DNA of 64,000 bases from Leptospiraceae bacterium (GTDB lineage: Bacteria; Spirochaetota; Leptospiria; Leptospirales; Leptospiraceae): positions 186,001 to 250,000 of the forward strand of contig JACKPA010000004.1 in NCBI GenBank assembly GCA_024233865.1, in the 5' to 3' direction. Below the pieces are notes generated by a model. The model was not told where the DNA came from and searched no databases. It saw nothing but the letters and a program-made list of their open reading frames with translations. The position numbers were made by a program, and so were the translations under genes. Shown here one piece after another: positions 40,960-50,529 of the stretch. Every line of letters starts with the position of its first letter. Position 1 is the first letter of the stretch.

Positions 40960-42332
40960 TAGTCCCAAAAATCGTTAGAGTTTACAAGAACGGAACTCGC
41001 CAGAATATTGATTTTGGCAAAAAAATAAGGAGAGTTCCGTATGAAGAAACATAAGAGAGCAGTAAAAAACTGTCAAGAACAAAAATTTGGTATAGAGACC
41101 TTTCGAGAATTGGCTTACAATGACATAGTTTCTATGGCAAGAGAAGCATCACTTCAAATAATTACAAATATAATGAGATTGGAAGTTGAAGTATTATGTG
41201 GAGAGATATTCTCTCATAAAAGAGGGGATTTTTGTCATAGAGGTGGAAGCGAAAAAGGGTCAATCTATATGAATGGTCAAAGAGTTCCATTTATTAGACC
41301 TAGGGTAAGGAAAGGGAAAGAAGAAGTCTCATTAGTGAGCTATGAAAAACTAAGGAATCCAAATAGCATAAACGATTATGTTTTACGATTGCTGTCGAGG
41401 GGAGTAAGCGTCCGGAAATATGATGAACTATTGTTGAAAATCAGTGAGGAGTCCGGATTATCAAAGAGTTCCGTTTCAAGACAATTCGTGAATGAATCAA
41501 GAGAAATACTGGAGAAATTCAAGAATCGCGATTTCAGTGGGAAAGAATTTTTCAGTATAATTGTGGATGGGACATCCATTGGAGAGGAAATGGTGGTAGT
41601 TGCAATGGGTATTGATGTTAGTGGTAGCAAGCATTTTCTTGGTTTTTCAACGGGTTCAAGTGAGAATACGGAGACAGTTAAGGATGTATTATCTTCATTA
41701 GAGGGACGTGGTATTAAATTTACGGATAGAGTATTATGCATAACGGATGGTTCTAAGGCATTAAGAAAAGCCCTAACCGGTCGTTTTGGAGATAAAGCAG
41801 ATTTTCAAAGATGTACAAACCATAAAGCATGGAATATATATGCAAAGTTGGCAGATAAGTATCATTCGGAGTTTACAAGAAGATACCGAAAAGCATTGGG
41901 ATGTAATAGCTATGAGGATGCAAAGGAGGGATTGGATTCACTTGAGAAGTGGCTTGATTCTGTGAGTTTCTCTGCCGCAGAAAGTTTGAGAGAGTGTAGT
42001 AGTGAGATACTAACACTGCACAAAATAGAGATGCCAGCGGAATTGAGGATATCATTTCATACAACGAATTTAATAGAATCTGCCTTTAGTAGTCCTAAGT
42101 CTCTTATGAAAAGGATAAAAATATGGGATAGCAAGACTGACATGATTCCGAGATGGGTTGCGGTAAACTTAGTCCACATGGAAAGTAAGTTTCGTTCAGT
42201 GAGAGGGAAAAAAGAAATAAATAATTTTCTTTTTAAGTATTTGAAAAAGGATAAAACACTTGACAAAAAGGAAGTGAATTTATAGGATGTTTTTATTCCG
42301 TTCTTTTCAAACCCTAACGGAAATTGGGACAT
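40960..42332 (+). mobile_element. IS256-like element
   Basis: Left end AGTCCCAAAAATCGTTAGAG and right end complement of ATGTCCCAATTTCCGTTAGG give imperfect inverted repeats extending to a shared AGAACGGAA. Exact borders are uncertain by a few bases and I find no clear target duplication. Confidence 0.8.
41041..42285 (+). CDS. IS256-family transposase
   Basis: 414 residues. The DDE core shows SIIVDGTSIGEEMVVVAMGID (first Asp), ITDGSKALRKALTGRFGDKADFQRCTNHKAWNI (second Asp, with the C-x2-H signature) and FHTTNLIESAFSSPKSLMKR (catalytic Glu in NLIES). This is the Transposase_mut/IS256 pattern. An AAGGAGAG site precedes the ATG. Only one copy in the window and it looks intact. Confidence 0.95.
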   Translation: MKKHKRAVKNCQEQKFGIETFRELAYNDIVSMAREASLQIITNIMRLEVEVLCGEIFSHKRGDFCHRGGSEKGSIYMNGQRVPFIRPRVRKGKEEVSLVSYEKLRNPNSINDYVLRLLSRGVSVRKYDELLLKISEESGLSKSSVSRQFVNESREILEKFKNRDFSGKEFFSIIVDGTSIGEEMVVVAMGIDVSGSKHFLGFSTGSSENTETVKDVLSSLEGRGIKFTDRVLCITDGSKALRKALTGRFGDKADFQRCTNHKAWNIYAKLADKYHSEFTRRYRKALGCNSYEDAKEGLDSLEKWLDSVSFSAAESLRECSSEILTLHKIEMPAELRISFHTTNLIESAFSSPKSLMKRIKIWDSKTDMIPRWVAVNLVHMESKFRSVRGKKEINNFLFKYLKKDKTLDKKEVNL

Positions 42333-42761
42333 TCTCCTCATATATTCACCATATCGTTATTCTTTTCAATCTGCCTTCACATATTCTTAAGTAAAATATA
42401 ATAGCCTGCAAATTTACGGCCTATATGACTGTAGTTTTGCCAAAACTTATGCTTTGCTACTTATTTCTCAACTCTTACTTACGAAAACTTATTCCAAATG
42501 TTTGATTTTCTTCTTAACTACCCAAGCTCTCATATATTCACTATATCGTTATTCCTTTCACTCAGCCTTCACCTATTCACATTTCATATGGCTCTTGAGT
42601 TTTAAAAAATAATTCCTAAATTCCTAGTAATCTTGATGTAAATTAAGCTTTTTCTCTATTTCTATTCACATATACAAAATGTGTATACTTGGCTAAAATT
42701 TATTCCAATTTCTTTAAAAACCCTCATTCACCAACATTTTTTTAAAACCCAGCACGATACC
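42333..42761. repeat. Non-coding cassette remnant with a direct repeat
   Basis: No gene. A block of about 50 bases beginning CTCATATATTCACCATATCG at 42336 recurs at 42531 with a few changes. A related word group (GTGAATAACGAAATAGTGA) occurs inverted near 31960. Probably the remnant of an ORF-less cassette truncated by the IS256-like element. Confidence 0.6.
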
Positions 42762-43534
42762 GCTTAACGTTAGAGCATACCCACTGCGCGTCAGCAAGCC
42801 AAATTTGGAAGTTGCTTGCCTAATTCTAACGGATTCTGTGCGTAACCCATTTATATAAAAAAAATGTTGAAAATGCGCCCCTCAATAATAAATTATTATT
42901 TTAACCACAAAATATTAAAAATAAAGAGGGACACATGGAAAAGAATAAAAAAGGTGCAAAATCTATTTGTCTACCATTTTCTGATAAATCAAATTATAAA
43001 TCTATTTTTTTTGATAATGAAAAATTGAGAACATTTATAAATAATCTTTACAATTTACATCCGGAATTATTTCCAAAGGATTTTGAAAGAGGTTTTATTT
43101 TTAGAGGTTCAACAGAATGTTCAAAAAAGCAGAATAGTTTTCAAATGAGACGAATAGAATTGAAAGCAAGTGAAGAAGTTTATCAAATCCGTCCATCGTT
43201 TATGATGCCATACATGGTAGCTTACACAAATGATATTGAAAAAGCTGTATACCTGATGCGTTTTGGTGTTCCATTTTATGCTTTAACTTATGTTTTTGGT
43301 CATAATGATATGTATTGGTACAGAATCCATAATTCATTTGGTCGAAACCCAATAGTAGGAACTACGGTAAAAAGTCCGGAAAAGTTACCAGTGCATACTT
43401 TAGCAGATGAAAAGCATACTTGGCTTAAAAAGACTAAAGTATTTATTGCTACAATTGTTGGAAAAGGCTGTATATTGGGAGCAGAAGTAGTAAAGAGTGC
43501 TAGTGAAATTGATTTGACTGAAGGTTATTCTATC

Positions 43535-44972
43535 TAATAAAGTTGTAGAAACAAGAAATAAATTATTATAAAAGTAATACTTGAAAAATTTAAGGGTCTT
43601 TAGATAATTTAATGACCAAACCAAATAACCAAAAGACCCGATAATAATGATATTCACAAATTCACAAAAAGTCAACCAATTTTCAGAAAAACACATCAAG
43701 GCTGGTATCCATAAAACTCGAATATTAACAGAACTCATAACCGGAATTTTACTATGCCATGGGAAAAGAACCTTTGAGGCATTGAGTAAAGTACTTTTAG
43801 ATAATCAGAAAAACAAAACATCGGTAAGGAGCTTCTTTGAAACGGAGAATTTTCGATCCAGGGATATATTAAAAGATGCAATTCGTTCTGTTATAATAGA
43901 GACTGCAAGATTGTGTGAGCCATCCGGATTATATGTATTCTTGTTTGATGGTACTTGTATTCAGCGAGGCGGAGATACTCTAGTGAAGAATGCAATAAAA
44001 TATCGGGCGAAGAAACAAAGAAAAAAAGGGAAACGAAGTACGAAAGCACATAGTTTTACCATGGGTCTTTTACTTCTACCAAATGGTACAAGGATTCCAA
44101 TTCCACGTTATTCATATTATAGTCGAAAATATTGTCGTGAGACAAAGACGTGTTATTATACCCAGCATGAAATTGCGTGCATGATGATAGAGTATGTAAG
44201 GAGTCTTGTTCCGGAGACAGCGGAGTTTTATGTAATAGCAGATGGATTTTATGATTCCAAGATTATTTTTGATACATGCAAAAGAAAGAATGCAATATAT
44301 GTGACTTGTGCAGATAGTGGTCGAGTATACGAACCGAAAAAGAAACTGTATGAAAGAGGATTAGAAAAGAAAGAGGACGCCAAGACACTGATAATAAAGA
44401 AAGGCGAAGAGAAATATACACGAGAACATAATCGTTATGCTTCGCAGTCAGGGAAGAAGAAAACGGATGTTTACAAATATGAGAGTGAAAAACTGAAATT
44501 CCCCAAACTTGGTGAACTTCAAATAGTTTATTCATGGAAGATGAGCAAAGGAAAAAAGAAGTCTGAATCTTACAAAATCCTTCTTTGTAACGGGAAAGAA
44601 GTATCGGCTCGGAAAATAATAGAACTCTATGCACTACGTTGGCAGATAGAAATATATTTTCGGGAATTGAAAAGTGAATTAGGTCTTTGTGATTATGCTG
44701 GGAAAAGTTTCATAGCTCAAGAAAGGTTTATAGATGTATGTTTATTAACATACTTATTCTTGGAATGGAATAGAAAGGAGCATTTGAAAATTGTATACTC
44801 ACAAAAAGAAAAAGCAAAAATCAAAAAATCTCGAAGCAAAGGATTGATTATTCTTTTTAAAAAAGAATGTATCGAGGAGACAAAATATAAGTTATCAGAA
44901 ATATTTCTACAGTATAATATTCAAAGAGTAGCTTAAGAAATCATTTATTGATAAAAAAGTGCAACTTTATTG
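43535..44972 (+). mobile_element. IS4-like element (1438 bp)
   Basis: Short inverted ends TAATAAAGTTG and complement of CAATAAAGTTG, with an exact 8-bp duplication ATTCTATC (43527-43534 and 44973-44980). Youngest layer of a three-level nest: IS4-like in IS-A in attC. Confidence 0.9.
43647..44936 (+). CDS. IS4-superfamily transposase
   Basis: 429 residues. FLFDGTCIQRGGD carries the first Asp, EFYVIADGFYDSKII the second, and YALRWQIEIYFRELKSELGL matches the Y-x2-R-x3-E-x6-K signature of the IS4 superfamily with the catalytic Glu. IS4 or IS701 cannot be separated by eye; the 8-bp duplication favours IS4. Confidence 0.9.
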   Translation: MIFTNSQKVNQFSEKHIKAGIHKTRILTELITGILLCHGKRTFEALSKVLLDNQKNKTSVRSFFETENFRSRDILKDAIRSVIIETARLCEPSGLYVFLFDGTCIQRGGDTLVKNAIKYRAKKQRKKGKRSTKAHSFTMGLLLLPNGTRIPIPRYSYYSRKYCRETKTCYYTQHEIACMMIEYVRSLVPETAEFYVIADGFYDSKIIFDTCKRKNAIYVTCADSGRVYEPKKKLYERGLEKKEDAKTLIIKKGEEKYTREHNRYASQSGKKKTDVYKYESEKLKFPKLGELQIVYSWKMSKGKKKSESYKILLCNGKEVSARKIIELYALRWQIEIYFRELKSELGLCDYAGKSFIAQERFIDVCLLTYLFLEWNRKEHLKIVYSQKEKAKIKKSRSKGLIILFKKECIEETKYKLSEIFLQYNIQRVA

Positions 44973-45789
44973 ATTCTATCTTCAAAGAAGAAGCACAAAA
45001 TCTAAAACCGGATTACGAACCAACAACATTCAACACTGATGGTTGGGGAGGAACAAAGAAAGCATTGAAGTCTTTGTTTCCAGATACAACCTTAATACAA
45101 TGTTTTTTACATTCCTTTATAAAGATTCGTGACCGTTGTAAAAGTGCAAAAGATGTTTTATCAATTATTCGAGAGAAAGTATGGGATTTATATCATGCAG
45201 AAACAACTGCTCAATTTTCACAAAGATTAAGGCATCTAAAAAAATGGGCACAAGATAATGTTCCGGTAGAAGCAGCAAAAGAAAAATTACTTGAACTTTG
45301 TGACAAAGGTAATCTTTTTAAGATAGCATATAAATTCAAGGGTTGCCATAGAACTAGTAATGCCTTGGATAGACTTATGAATTATCAAGATAGAATACTT
45401 TATGGAATGAAATATTTTCATCGAACAATTGAAAGTGCAAAATTGTATTCAAGAGCTATGGCTTTGTTATGGAATTTTCATCCTTATTCATCAAGATTGA
45501 AATATAAAGGAAATAGAATTTCTCCTTTTGCTGATTTGAATGGTTTTATTTACCATGAAAATTGGTTGCATAATATGCTCGTTGCTTCTTCACTTGGAGG
45601 GTTTAGATAGCTCGCACAGAAAAAGGTAGAATTAGTTGCTTGCTTCCTTGCACCGAGAAAGGCTTAAGAACTCCAAGCAAGTGCAGTGCCTTCGTTAGAT
45701 TGGAAGCTTACTCAGTCACAGCACTTGCAGTGGAATGAGCTTTCTGGCTCGGTGACATGCCGAAGCGGCACGTCGGGTATGCTCTAACG

Positions 45790-46463
45790 TTAGGCGACAT
45801 TTCTGGCTTAATGATTGCGATAAACAGATTAGTTTTGTTGGATTTTGAACTGGTATGAAAGGAGTGGAAAGTAAGCTAAAGCCTAAAAGATGTAAACCAG
45901 ACTTTGGACATTAGGCATAGTGTTAGAGAATTAGGTTATAAAAGTGGTGACTTGAACTGGTACATCTGGAGTAGAAAGTAAAGAAAAGCAATATTATGGG
46001 CATTATTGGTAGCCAGTCCTATACATAGAAACTGATAGCTGATATTATGGGATAGAAAGTGGGCTTGAACTGGTAGATTTGGAATAGAAAGTAATATTAA
46101 GCAATATGATGGACATAATTGGTAACTATTCTTAAAAGTAAGGTATCGGATAATTTAAGGAATCCGGAGTATAACAATAGGCAAGAGTCTGATATTATGG
46201 AATGGAAAAAGTGAATACTTTAGTTGATACATTTGGAATAGAAAGTAAGAAAAGCCCAAAAGAAGTGTAAGGAAGTATTAGGATTAAATTAATTATTTAT
46301 GAAGAATAAGTAGCCATGGGAAAAAATAGTGAAAAAAACTGTTAATTTGGTTTGTGTTATAACCCTAAACTAAATCCGTGTTTTCACTAAAACTTATGCT
46401 TTTTTCTACTTAGGCTTATTTATGACAATAGGAAGTAATAATGGAAATAAAACGTCGCCTAAC
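45790..46463 (+). other. ORF-less cassette (A7 to A8)
   Basis: Head GTTAGGCGAC and tail GTCGCCTAAC are exact reverse complements. No convincing gene. Four degenerate repeats of TTGAACTGGTACATCTGG followed by AGTAGAAAGTAA start near 45844, 45952, 46065 and 46222. Copies two and three are each followed by a version of AGCAATATTATGGGCATTAT. The first 70 bases match the ORF-less cassettes at 31575 and 39262. Confidence 0.75.
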
Positions 46464-46659
46464 AAAGCATACCCACTGCGGAAGTGAGTCGAATTTGAAG
46501 TTCTCACTTCCTTGCACCGAGAAAAGGCTTAGAACTTCCAAGCAAGTGCTTTGCCTTCGTTTGATTGGAAGTTACTCAGTCACAGCACTTGCATTGGCAA
46601 AAGTTCCATGGCCCGGTGACATGCCGAAGCGGCACGTCGGGTATGCTCTAACGTTAGAC
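46457..46659 (+). repeat. attC-like site A8
   Basis: Left box GCCTAAC and right box GTTAGAC, both perfect RYYYAAC/GTTRRRY. Hairpin GGAAGTGAG/CTCACTTCC, central stem, inner stem and TGCCGAAGCGGCA hairpin present. The reference copy for this family in the window. Confidence 0.9.
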
Positions 46660-46819
46660 GGCATTTCAAAAGCTTTAACTATAATATAGACCAAATATAA
46701 TAGATAATAAAATAATTTACCACAACTAATAGTGATGAAGGAGAATAAAATGGCTTGGTCAGGTTATACACTAAAAACTAGAGTAGATTTAGCTACATTA
46801 CAAACAGAATTAACATGGG

Positions 46820-48151
46820 GTGTGAGGCTATAAAGGAATGTGATAAAAATCCGATAATAAAAGTATGAATACAAGAATAATAGAAGAAAATAGCCAAGGC
46901 ATAAAGTTAGAAATATACATTCCCTATAGTAACTCAATGTTACAAAATGAAGAAACAATCCAAAGGGAGCTAAATAATGCTGGAAACATAGCTACGGAGA
47001 AATCGTTGAAACAATTCGACACAGACGGAAGTAGCCTAAAAATAGGTTCTGTAAAATATACAAGTAAAGGGCAAGTGGAATCTATATACCAAACACCGTA
47101 TGGTGAAATAAGGATAAAAAGACACGTTTATCAAACGAAGGAAGGAGGATCAACCTATTGTCCTCTGGAAAGCAATGCGAGAATCATACACAGTACGACA
47201 CCAAAATTTGCCAAAATTGTGGGTTCCAAATACGGCAGAATGGATGGTCCTGGTGTAGTTAAAGACCTAAAAGAACACGGCAGAGATATAACAAAGGGCT
47301 ATATACAAAATCTAACGGAAATAGTATCAACGATAGCCTATGCAAAAGAGGGGAAATGGGAGTATGAAGTCCCAGAATATAAATCCGGTGTAAGTTGCAT
47401 ATCAATAGGAATGGATGGGAGTATGGTATTGGTATCCGGTGAAGGTTATAGAGAAGTGATGACAGGGACAATAGCCTTTTTTGACAAGGATTGCAATCGT
47501 TTATATACAAAATACATAGCAGCAACCCCTGAATACCAAAAAGAGACATTCAAGAGTAGGATGGAAAAAGAGATATCACAAGTAAAGTCTGTATACCCAA
47601 ATGCTGTGTATGTTGGTTTGGCAGACGGAGGCAACGGTAACTGGGAATTTTTAAGTAAGCATACAGATATACAAACGATTGACTTTTATCATGTTACGGA
47701 ATATTTATCTAACTTTTCGGATATTATTTTTGAAAATGAATTGGATAAAAAAAAGTGGTTAAAAGAAAAATGCCACCAATTAAAACATGAGGATGGTGCC
47801 GCTGATAGTATACTGTCCGAGTTGAAAAAGTTATCAAAAGGCAAGAAAGGTAAGACAATGCAAAATTTACAAAAGACCATTACATACTTTGAAAATCAAA
47901 AAGATAAAATGATATATTCTTATAATATCAAAAATAATTTACCAATAGGTTCCGGTATAACCGAAGCTGGTTGCAAGGTAATTGTAAAAGAAAGGTTTTG
48001 TCGTTCTGGCATGAGGTGGGGAAAACAAGGAATAGCTATTGTATTGAAATTAAGAACCATGCTCTACACAACTAATCAATGGGAGGAGTTTTGGCATAAA
48101 ATTGATAGGTTTGGAGTTTCCTTAAATTGACATTTAGATATAGCCTCACAC
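46820..48151 (+). mobile_element. ISKra4-like element a, copy 2 (1332 bp)
   Basis: Exact 8-bp duplication AACATGGG (46812-46819 and 48152-48159). Ends GTGTGAGGCTATA inverted. Confidence 0.95.
46865..48130 (+). CDS. ISKra4-family transposase
   Basis: 421 residues, same as 21127-22392, and apparently intact. Confidence 0.85.
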   Translation: MNTRIIEENSQGIKLEIYIPYSNSMLQNEETIQRELNNAGNIATEKSLKQFDTDGSSLKIGSVKYTSKGQVESIYQTPYGEIRIKRHVYQTKEGGSTYCPLESNARIIHSTTPKFAKIVGSKYGRMDGPGVVKDLKEHGRDITKGYIQNLTEIVSTIAYAKEGKWEYEVPEYKSGVSCISIGMDGSMVLVSGEGYREVMTGTIAFFDKDCNRLYTKYIAATPEYQKETFKSRMEKEISQVKSVYPNAVYVGLADGGNGNWEFLSKHTDIQTIDFYHVTEYLSNFSDIIFENELDKKKWLKEKCHQLKHEDGAADSILSELKKLSKGKKGKTMQNLQKTITYFENQKDKMIYSYNIKNNLPIGSGITEAGCKVIVKERFCRSGMRWGKQGIAIVLKLRTMLYTTNQWEEFWHKIDRFGVSLN

Positions 48152-48448
48152 AACATGGGCAATGAATAAGTATCTTAGTGAAAATGGATTTTCAACAGAA
48201 TCAAATTTTATTGCAGCTATTGAAAAGGCAAAAAAAGAAAGACTGATAAATGGAGAACAAGCAGGATTATTACGAAAAGTGAATACTGCTGCTAACCTTG
48301 CAAAGCATGAATGGGGTCCAAAATTTTTTAGTAACATGCCTCAAGAAGTATTAGACATAATTCGAGAGAATTATGAACTGATAGAATAATAACCCTGGAA
48401 ATAATTAAAAAAAGTAAAAACTTTAAAAAAAAATTATAATTTTTTATT

Positions 48449-48491
48449 CTCTAACACGGTAGTAACCAAAATCGAACGTGTTAGAGTTTTA
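48449..48491 (+). terminator. Probable rho-independent terminator
   Basis: Perfect 10-bp stem CTCTAACACG / CGTGTTAGAG (48449-48458 and 48477-48486) followed by TTTTA. It lies after the interrupted gene and before the DUF4160 gene, separating the two transcription units inside one cassette. Confidence 0.7.
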
Positions 48492-48553
48492 TTGCTTGAA
48501 AATTATTGTTAGTTATATTAAAATTCTGATGAAAAATAGCTACGGAATTAACC

Positions 48554-48811
48554 ATGCCAACTGTATTTTATTGTAAAAAATATCGTTTCTTTTTTTATTC
48601 AAATGAATTTCAAGCAACTAATTTATTAGAACCTATACATATTCACATAGAAAGTGGTGAAAATGATGCAAAATATTGGCTTGAACCAGAAATTTCTTTA
48701 GCCTCTAATGAAGGTTTTCGTAGTAAAGAATTACTAGAAATTGAAAAAATTATTGAAAATAAAAAAGATGAAATTATTATAAAATGGAAACAGCATTTTA
48801 ATATAAGTTAA
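48554..48811 (+). CDS. DUF4160 family protein
   Basis: 85 residues. MPTVFYCKKYRFFFYSNEFQATN and EPIHIHIESGENDAKYWLEP match DUF4160 (start MPTIF, then HIHV...AKFWL). These proteins are usually encoded before a DUF2442 protein, as here 13 bases downstream, and the pair is thought to be toxin-antitoxin-like. Function not shown. Confidence 0.8.
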   Translation: MPTVFYCKKYRFFFYSNEFQATNLLEPIHIHIESGENDAKYWLEPEISLASNEGFRSKELLEIEKIIENKKDEIIIKWKQHFNIS

Positions 48812-48824
48812 TGGAATAAAAAAT

Positions 48825-49112
48825 ATGAAATCTATTTTAGTAATTGAACCAAAAGCAAAAGAAGTAAAAATTATCGAAAACCATGCTATTTGGACATTAT
48901 TAGAAGATGGAAGGGAAATCACAGTTCCTATAACTTGGTATCCTAGGCTATCTAGAGCAAATAAGGAACAGTTGAATAAATTTAGAATAATTGGTAGAGG
49001 TTCTGGAATACATTGGGAAGAATTAGATGAGGATTTAAGCGTAAAAGGATTTTTACTAGGAATTAAAGGTGTAGATAGTCCACTCGAAAACCCTCTCTTA
49101 AACGCCGTCTAA
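48825..49112 (+). CDS. DUF2442 family protein
   Basis: 95 residues. WTLLEDGREITVPITWYPRLSRAN and GSGIHWEELDEDLSVKGFLLG are hallmark segments of DUF2442. Its partner is the DUF4160 gene just upstream. The stop codon (49110-49112) falls inside the left box of attC A9, so the coding region runs up to the recombination site, a usual feature of compact integron cassettes. Confidence 0.85.
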   Translation: MKSILVIEPKAKEVKIIENHAIWTLLEDGREITVPITWYPRLSRANKEQLNKFRIIGRGSGIHWEELDEDLSVKGFLLGIKGVDSPLENPLLNAV

Positions 49113-49164
49113 CTGAGCATACCCACTGCGGAAGTGAGTCGAATTTGAAGTTCTCACTTCCTTG

Positions 49165-50529
49165 GGGTATGACTTATATTTAATGTTAAACTTATACATG
49201 AGTATAAGTTCCATATTGGTTGATTTTGCTCCAGAACTGTTCCCACCTATCTGGAGTATAAATCATAGTTCTTAAATCCAAAACGACTCTAACCCCATTT
49301 CGTTTCCATTTCATTCCGGATTTACAAAGTCTTTCTTTCACAATCATTTTGCAAGCGGCCTCTGTTATACCGGAGCCTATTGGCAATTTTTTATCAAGAT
49401 TATTCGGATAATTCATTTTATCATGGTTATTTGTAAAATACGTAATTACCTTTTGTAAGTCCTCACGGTCTTTCTTTGAATACTTTCCATTTTCAAAATG
49501 GGTTTTAATTGATTCCAAAATGATTTTTGCCCCACCTTCTTCATGCTTCAACTGATGACACCATTCACTTAGCTTCATTTCTTGTTCACTTTTGGTCTCA
49601 TATATTATCTTAGATGCTATAGAAAGATATTCCGTTACATGGTAAAAATCCAATGTTAAAATATCTACGTATTTTTCCAAAAAAGTCCAATTATCCTTTG
49701 CTCCATCCGCAAGACCTATATAATTCACATTCGGATACTGATTTTTTATCTGTATTATCTCCGCATCCATTTTTTTCTTAAACAACTCTTTTCCATGCTC
49801 CGGATGACTTGCTATATAACTCGTATACAACCTATTTCCGTCTTTGTCATGTAACCCTATTGTACCAACCATTACTTGTTTAAACTTTTCACCTAAAATA
49901 TACACATTTGCTCCATCCATCCCTATACTTACAGTTGCTACCGGAACGTCTAAATGAGGAACTTTATATCCCCATTTTTCTTCTTTTGCTTCTGCTATGG
50001 CTTGAACACTTTCTGCTACATTCTGGATGTATAATAAGGGAACTTTTCGTCCATGATTTTTTTCCAAATCTCTTGCTACTGCTCTTCCATCAAGCTCTGC
50101 ATATTTATCCGATACTATTTGTGCAAACTTTGGAGTAGTGGTACTGTTTATTATTCTGGCTTGATATTCTAAGGGACAATATGTTTTCCCTCCTTCGCTG
50201 GTCTGGTATACATGTCGTTCTATTTCCGTCTTTCCATAAGGTGTTTGGTAACTCTTTGGCTCTTTACCTTTACTTGTGAATTTTACATTTCCCAGTAGCA
50301 TCGGACTTCCATCCGTATCAAATCTTTCCAATGCTTTGCCTGTTGCTAAGCATCCAGCTTCATTCAAGGATGATTGAATTATATTCTCTGTCTCTAACAT
50401 CGAATTTGTTAATTTTATTTCTATCTCTATATAAACTTTATCTTTATCACACTTTAGTATTTTTGCTGCCATACCATTATTTTTGGCATCTTTACCTATT
50501 TACTTTAACATTATTTCTTAGTCATACCC
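49165..50529 (-). mobile_element. ISKra4-like element b, copy 3 (1365 bp)
   Basis: Exact 8-bp duplication CTTCCTTG (49157-49164 and 50530-50537), inside the attC hairpin region. Confidence 0.95.
49192..50472 (-). CDS. ISKra4-family transposase b, intact (426 aa)
   Basis: Full-length, with LPIGSGITEAACKMIVKERL, GLADGAKDNW and LDFYHVTEYL. The only copy of type b here without a frameshift, so the probable active source. Confidence 0.85.
   Translation of the reverse strand: MAAKILKCDKDKVYIEIEIKLTNSMLETENIIQSSLNEAGCLATGKALERFDTDGSPMLLGNVKFTSKGKEPKSYQTPYGKTEIERHVYQTSEGGKTYCPLEYQARIINSTTTPKFAQIVSDKYAELDGRAVARDLEKNHGRKVPLLYIQNVAESVQAIAEAKEEKWGYKVPHLDVPVATVSIGMDGANVYILGEKFKQVMVGTIGLHDKDGNRLYTSYIASHPEHGKELFKKKMDAEIIQIKNQYPNVNYIGLADGAKDNWTFLEKYVDILTLDFYHVTEYLSIASKIIYETKSEQEMKLSEWCHQLKHEEGGAKIILESIKTHFENGKYSKKDREDLQKVITYFTNNHDKMNYPNNLDKKLPIGSGITEAACKMIVKERLCKSGMKWKRNGVRVVLDLRTMIYTPDRWEQFWSKINQYGTYTHV

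Larger units (their letters stand above)
42935..45610 (+). pseudogene. IS-A transposase split by an IS4-like element
   Basis: Parts 42935-43534 and 44981-45610 restore the 409-residue protein when the IS4-like element and one ATTCTATC are removed. Confidence 0.9.
42820..45635 (+). mobile_element. IS-A copy 5, with nested IS4-like element
   Basis: Exact 8-bp duplication TTGCTTGC (42812-42819 and 45636-45643). It is inserted in the 3' strand of the attC variable hairpin. The inner element at 43535-44972 disrupts its transposase gene. Confidence 0.95.
42762..45795 (+). repeat. attC-like site A7, interrupted by IS-A carrying an IS4-like element
   Basis: Left box GCTTAAC, right box GTTAGGC. Removing the nested elements and one 8-bp duplication restores a site of about 210 bases with all stems. 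The spacer after the left box is unusual (GTTAGAGCATACCC, as at the far side of a reversed site), so the left arm may derive from a reversed attC. Confidence 0.8.
46750..48389 (+). pseudogene. Small cassette gene interrupted by ISKra4-like a
   Basis: Starts at ATG 46750 with AAGGAG upstream, runs 23 codons (MAWSGYTLKTRVDLATLQTELTW), is cut by the IS at 46820 and resumes exactly in frame at 48160 once one 8-bp duplication is removed, ending at 48389. The rebuilt protein is about 100 residues, with AAIEKAKKERLINGEQAGLLRKVNTAANLAKHEWG. No family recognised. First gene after attC A8. Confidence 0.8.

Noticed and set aside
40960..42332. A target duplication for the IS256-like element
   Set aside because: No identical 8-9 bp flanks could be found at any nearby border choice.
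41376..42341. Minus-strand frames over the IS256-like element
   Set aside because: Antisense to a well-supported transposase.
46441..46689. Open frames of 60-90 residues lying in attC-like sites (also near 16819, 39021, 40038, 50569, 53944 and 60941)
   Set aside because: They recur in each copy with frame changes and follow the structured element, have no ribosome site, and vary exactly where the hairpin co-varies. They are by-products of the attC sequence.
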